Source: Lewinellaceae bacterium (GTDB lineage Bacteria > Bacteroidota > Bacteroidia > Chitinophagales > Saprospiraceae). From it: DNA of 64,000 nt. The position numbers and the translations under genes are program-made. Where the stretch lies: the NCBI GenBank assembly GCA_016716135.1, contig JADJWX010000002.1:744001-808000 (forward strand), given 5' to 3'. This document shows, piece by piece, positions 61,055-64,000 of this stretch (position 1 is the stretch's first letter; every line of letters begins with the position of its first letter). The notes below the pieces were generated by a model. The model was given only the letters and a program-made list of their open reading frames with translations. It was not told the origin of the DNA and did not search any database.

Positions 61055-61284
61055 GCTGCGCTAGACGATCGTTCCGAAACAGATTTCCGGTGTGCCGGAA
61101 TCGTTTCCCGGTTTCAGATTTGATAAAAAATTTGCTTGGAAATCGAGGGCGCGAAATTATTGCCAAGATAAAAATAAACCCAATTTTACTTTATCCTGAC
61201 TAATGGGCATGTACAAAATGGGCAATACACGCAGGATTGCCGGTTTTCACCACGGAGGCATGGAGCACAACGAGAGGGGCCACA

Positions 61285-61385
61285 CGATTTAATTTTTTAC
61301 CACTAAGCGCACTAAGACCACTAAAATCATAAAGTTCTTAGGGTGATTTTAGTGGTCTTAGTGCGCTTAGTGGTAAAAAAAATCG
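61285..61385. repeat. CACTAAG-rich intergenic palindrome
   Basis: ACCACTAAGCGCACTAAGACC... (61286-61329) is inverted exactly at 61344-61385, arms about 40 bp, with a 14-base loop. The arms are flanked by poly-T and poly-A runs and made of CACTAAG-type repeats. It is in a divergent promoter region, not at a 3' end. Confidence 0.9.
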
Positions 61386-61502
61386 CCAAGCGCGGCGATT
61401 TCAAAGTTGCTGCACGAACCCAAATGGCTTTAAAAAAGCCGCCATGTTAAAACACGCGCCCTAATTGTTAAAAAATGCGCGGACGCTTCTCACCCGGCCG
61501 CC

Positions 61503-61510
61503 TACCTTGG
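61503..61510 (+). promoter_or_regulatory. Candidate -7 element of kduD (TACCTTGG)
   Basis: TACCTTGG is one base from TANNTTTG and lies 27 bases before the ATG at 61538. The same TACCTTG core precedes the permease gene. Confidence 0.35.
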
Positions 61511-61537
61511 CTGTCCTGAATTTTTTACCAAAAAAAT

Positions 61538-62299
61538 ATGACGCAACTTTTCTCCCTGGAACATAAGACAGCATTGGTAACCGGCGCCAGCAGGGGGCTC
61601 GGACAGGCTATGGCCATCGCACTGGCCCGGGCTGGCGCCTTTGTAATTTGCAGCAGCTCCACGGAAGGCGGTGCTGCGGAAACGATCCAATCCATCGAAG
61701 CATTCGGCGGAAAAGCGGTGGGTATTGCCGCCGATCTTAGCGACCGCCAACAGGTCGGACAACTCGTCGAAAAAGCCATCGCCCAAACCGGCCGCCTGGA
61801 TATTCTGGTCAACAACGGCGGTACCATCGCCCGTTTCCCGGCCCTGGAATACCCGATGGATGCCTGGGATCAGGTGCTTGAAGTGAACCTGACGGCTGCC
61901 TTCCGCCTGTCGCAACTGGCCGCCAACCACATGGTGGAACACGGCGGCGGCAAGATCATCCAGGTGGCTTCCCTGCTCTCGTTTTCCGGCGGCATCACCG
62001 TACCGGCCTACACGGCCAGCAAACACGGTATCGCCGGTATTACCAAAGCCCTTGCCAACGAATGGGCAAAATATAACATCCAGGTAAATGCCATCGCTCC
62101 CGGCTATTTCCGCACCGACAACACCCAAAAACTCCAGGACGACCCGGTGCGCTCCGCCGAAATTTCCAAACGCATCCCGGCCGAACGCTGGGGAAGCCCG
62201 GAGGATATGGCAGGCGCGATAATTTTCTTAGCTTCCCCGGCCAGCGACTACGTCAACGGCACCATCCTCACGGTGGACGGCGGCTGGATGGCGCGCTGA
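61538..62299 (+). CDS. kduD: 2-dehydro-3-deoxy-D-gluconate 5-dehydrogenase
   Basis: 253 residues, a classical SDR. GASRGLGQAMAIALARAGA (NAD site), NNGGTIARFPALEY, VASLLSFSGGITVPAYTASKHG with the catalytic Ser-Tyr-Lys, then ANEWAKYNIQVNAIAPGYFRT, NTQKLQDDPVRSAEI and ASDYVNGTILTVDGGWMAR. The block from YTASK to the C-terminus is very close to E. coli KduD. It reduces 2,5-diketo-3-deoxygluconate to 2-keto-3-deoxygluconate in pectin breakdown. It is the first gene of a rightward operon, 27 bases before the isomerase gene. Confidence 0.9.
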   Translation: MTQLFSLEHKTALVTGASRGLGQAMAIALARAGAFVICSSSTEGGAAETIQSIEAFGGKAVGIAADLSDRQQVGQLVEKAIAQTGRLDILVNNGGTIARFPALEYPMDAWDQVLEVNLTAAFRLSQLAANHMVEHGGGKIIQVASLLSFSGGITVPAYTASKHGIAGITKALANEWAKYNIQVNAIAPGYFRTDNTQKLQDDPVRSAEISKRIPAERWGSPEDMAGAIIFLASPASDYVNGTILTVDGGWMAR

Positions 62300-62326
62300 T
62301 TTTTTCATAATCATGTAAAACACATC

Positions 62327-63250
62327 ATGGTAGAGCCAAAAACAATAGGACGTATCAAAACCGCTGAACCCCAATCGCCCGCCCAACGCCGGCACGATCT
62401 GAAAGTCATCGTGCCGGTTTCGCACGAAATTCGCACGGTCGAAGCCTTCAACGCGATACCTGCGGAAAATACCGTGCAGGAGATCATTACCGCCGGCAAC
62501 TCCAGTTTCCGCTTTTTGCGCCTGGCGCGTATCCTGCTCGAAAAAGGCCATCAGGCCGAACGGCAATTGCAAAACGAAGAGGCCGTGTATTATGTCAACC
62601 GGGGCAGCGCCAAACTCCAGGCAGACGGCGCCGAATACACCCTCGGAAAAGGGGATGTTTTGTACGTGGGCGTGCAAAGCCGGGTGACGCTGCACACCGA
62701 CAGCAACTGCGACGTCAGCGAATTCAAAGCCGTGGAATGTCATACCAAATACCCGGTGCAACTGGTGCGCCACACCGATATCGAAGGCACCGAACTGGCC
62801 GCCGACCTGGGTAGCCGCCGCCCGATGTCCAAACGCACCGTGTTCAAACTGGTGGATAAAAATGTACAGGCCAACCGCCTGCTCTTCGGCGATACCTACA
62901 TGGCCCAACGTGGCGGCGTGGGGAGCTACCCCCCGCATTTTCACGGCCCCGACGGTCCGCATGGCCTCGGCGCCAACGCCAAGGAAGAAATTTACCACTT
63001 CCGCTGCGAAACGGATATCGAAGGTGATGTGCCCTACGTGCTCCAGAATTGCGCCCTGCCGCAGGAAAAAGTGAACGTGTACGCCCATATTTTCGATGAA
63101 ACGGCCATCAACGTAACCCCGACTTACCACGATACGATCGCCCCGCCTTCGGTGGATTTCATGTTCACCTGGTGCCTGGCCAGTTTCACGGAGGGCCACC
63201 GCGACTGGGCAGAGATTTATAACAAACCGGGGTATGAAAAGGAGTGGTAA
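62327..63250 (+). CDS. KduI/IolB-family uronate isomerase (cupin)
   Basis: 307 residues, two cupin halves. The C-terminal metal site is visible as SYPPHFHGPDGPHG (His204 and His206), a Glu in AKEEIYHFR (220/221) and His268 in PTYHDTIAP, matching the His-x-His...Glu...His set of KduI and IolB. The SYPPHxH start resembles IolB, while the kduD and GH28 neighbours favour KduI (5-keto-4-deoxyuronate to 2,5-diketo-3-deoxygluconate). It is 20-30 residues longer than most KduI. Choice between the two functions is open but context points to uronate use. A nested cruciform separates it from the GH28 gene. Confidence 0.75.
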   Translation: MVEPKTIGRIKTAEPQSPAQRRHDLKVIVPVSHEIRTVEAFNAIPAENTVQEIITAGNSSFRFLRLARILLEKGHQAERQLQNEEAVYYVNRGSAKLQADGAEYTLGKGDVLYVGVQSRVTLHTDSNCDVSEFKAVECHTKYPVQLVRHTDIEGTELAADLGSRRPMSKRTVFKLVDKNVQANRLLFGDTYMAQRGGVGSYPPHFHGPDGPHGLGANAKEEIYHFRCETDIEGDVPYVLQNCALPQEKVNVYAHIFDETAINVTPTYHDTIAPPSVDFMFTWCLASFTEGHRDWAEIYNKPGYEKEW

Positions 63251-63264
63251 TTCATAAATCGTTC

Positions 63265-63354
63265 GGCTCATCTTCCCGTTGGGCTGAACGGAGGGCAAGT
63301 GAGGGGGTGACTGCCAGTCACCCCCTCACTATCAGCCCAACGGGAAGATGAGCC
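63265..63354. repeat. Nested cruciform between the isomerase and the polygalacturonase genes
   Basis: GGCTCATCTTCCCGTTGGGCTGA (63265-63287) pairs exactly with the inverse at 63332-63354, and inside lies a second perfect 15-bp palindrome, GTGAGGGGGTGACTG (63299-63313) with its inverse to 63329. It lies within the same operon, 15 bases after the isomerase stop. Likely role: mRNA processing or attenuation rather than full termination; no T-run follows. Confidence 0.88.
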
Positions 63355-63391
63355 AATCGCTTAATATTTCAAAGCAAAAACAAAACAACGC

Positions 63392-64000
63392 ATGCGGTTC
63401 CTATACCTGTCACTCCTTCTTTTTATCGGTGTTAATTGTAAAACCACAGCGCCACAAGAAACAAAGCCCGTTTCCTGGGAAACCATGCATGAAATTCTGG
63501 CATCCATCAAACCACCTGTTTTTCCGGACCGCAGTTTTCTGGTGACCGACTTCGGCGCCGTCGGAAACGGGACAATGGATTGCCTGCCCGCTTTCCGGGC
63601 TGCCATCGCTAAATGTCACGACAGTGGTGGTGGAAAAGTGACCATGCCGCCGGGCGCCTACCTGGTGAACGGACCCATCCACCTGAAAAGCAATGTCAAC
63701 CTGCATGTGCCGGAAGGTGCCACGATAAAATTCAGCACCACGCCGGCGCACTACCTGCCGGTGGTTTTCACTCGCTGGGAAGGCGCCGAATGCATGAACT
63801 ATTCGCCGTTGATCTACGCCTTTGAACAGGAAAATATTGCCATCACCGGCACCGGCACCCTCGACGGGCAAGCCAGCTCGGAAAACTGGTGGCCCTGGGC
63901 AAGCAGCAAAACCTACGGTTGGCAACCCGGCATGCCCAGCCAGGCCGATGAAGCCGGCCGCCCCCGTTTGTTCGACTGGAATACCCGCGAAGTGCCTGTT
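63392..64000 (+). CDS. GH28 polygalacturonase-like lipoprotein (3' end outside window)
   Basis: 203 codons from the ATG at 63392 to the window edge, no stop reached. MRFLYLSLLLFIGVNCK is a lipoprotein signal with the lipobox Cys16. The next 190 residues are a right-handed beta-helix start typical of GH28: TDFGAVGNGTMDCLPAFRAAIAKC, GGKVTMPPGAYLVNGPIHLKSNVNLHV, GATIKFSTTPAHYLPV and ITGTGTLDGQASSENWWPW. The catalytic Asp pair lies beyond the window. It would cleave pectin or oligogalacturonide at the cell surface and feed the kdu pathway. No pseudogene signs in the visible part. Confidence 0.88.
   Translation, partial: MRFLYLSLLLFIGVNCKTTAPQETKPVSWETMHEILASIKPPVFPDRSFLVTDFGAVGNGTMDCLPAFRAAIAKCHDSGGGKVTMPPGAYLVNGPIHLKSNVNLHVPEGATIKFSTTPAHYLPVVFTRWEGAECMNYSPLIYAFEQENIAITGTGTLDGQASSENWWPWASSKTYGWQPGMPSQADEAGRPRLFDWNTREVPV

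Larger units (their letters stand above)
61055..61537. other. Divergent regulatory region between the HTCS gene and kduD
   Basis: About 480 bases without a gene. It contains a 101-base palindrome (61285-61385), a short AATCGCC/GGCGATT hairpin (61380-61401) and a -7-like TACCTTGG (61503-61510) facing kduD. On the minus strand a TATCTTGG element lies about 110 bases ahead of the HTCS start. No direct-repeat operator could be identified by eye. Confidence 0.6.

Noticed and set aside
61262..61400. CRISPR-like repeats around the CACTAAG palindrome
   Set aside because: There is a single inverted pair rather than regularly spaced direct repeats, and no cas genes.

Overview
The window looks like a chromosome segment of a free-living Bacteroidota of the Saprospiria type (Haliscomenobacter/Lewinella-like). 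This rests on T9SS-type C-terminal sorting domains (12110-15658 minus, 23638-30003 plus), candidate TANNTTTG-type -7 promoter elements, an outer-membrane family TonB-dependent receptor, an AraC-output hybrid two-component sensor beside a pectin locus, many small outer-membrane barrels, and a moderately GC-rich, sparsely operonic layout. No rRNA, tRNA or CRISPR array was seen. The organism assignment is an inference.

Layout. 1-3657 (minus): the proximal end of an extracellular contractile injection system (eCIS): cap/terminator protein, an unknown protein, sheath and two inner-tube proteins, continuing off the left edge. 3658-5540: a MITE-like palindrome and a decayed IS256-type element. 5651-10362 (plus): a five-gene envelope-sugar operon (UDP-xylose synthase, RmlB, membrane acyltransferase, a divergent class I isoprenoid-synthase-like protein, GmhA). 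10461-22855: housekeeping and surface genes (Hsp20, secreted M36 protease, PRPP synthetase, rhodanese, metallo-hydrolase, exopolyphosphatase, cardiolipin-synthase-like protein). 22870-30251: a gene for a protein of about 2100 residues, carrying a T9SS signal and flanked by inverted copies of one miniature element. 30405-44259: ndk, then a leftward block with two lipoproteins, an ECF sigma factor and a frameshifted protein that looks like an anti-sigma/outer-membrane-barrel fusion; then AlkC, a Uma2 nuclease, a DUF1295 methyltransferase/reductase-like protein, gamma-glutamyltransferase and a LytS/LytR pair. 44508-56696: Spy-like protein, TonB-dependent barrel, Rieske oxygenase with a divergent amino-acid permease, enolase, and a polytopic patatin phospholipase. 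56762-64000: a hybrid two-component sensor divergent from kduD, a KduI/IolB isomerase and a GH28 polygalacturonase (cut by the right edge), which together look like a pectin/oligogalacturonide locus.

The most striking non-coding content is a dense set of intergenic palindromes. At least seven sites share the end sequence AACCTGTCAGG, and others form separate families; they lie at convergent, divergent and codirectional junctions. Short heptamer or octamer tandem repeats sit directly before or after several genes. Two barrel-type genes carry -1 frameshifts at homopolymers, consistent with either real mutation or under-called homopolymers in the assembly.
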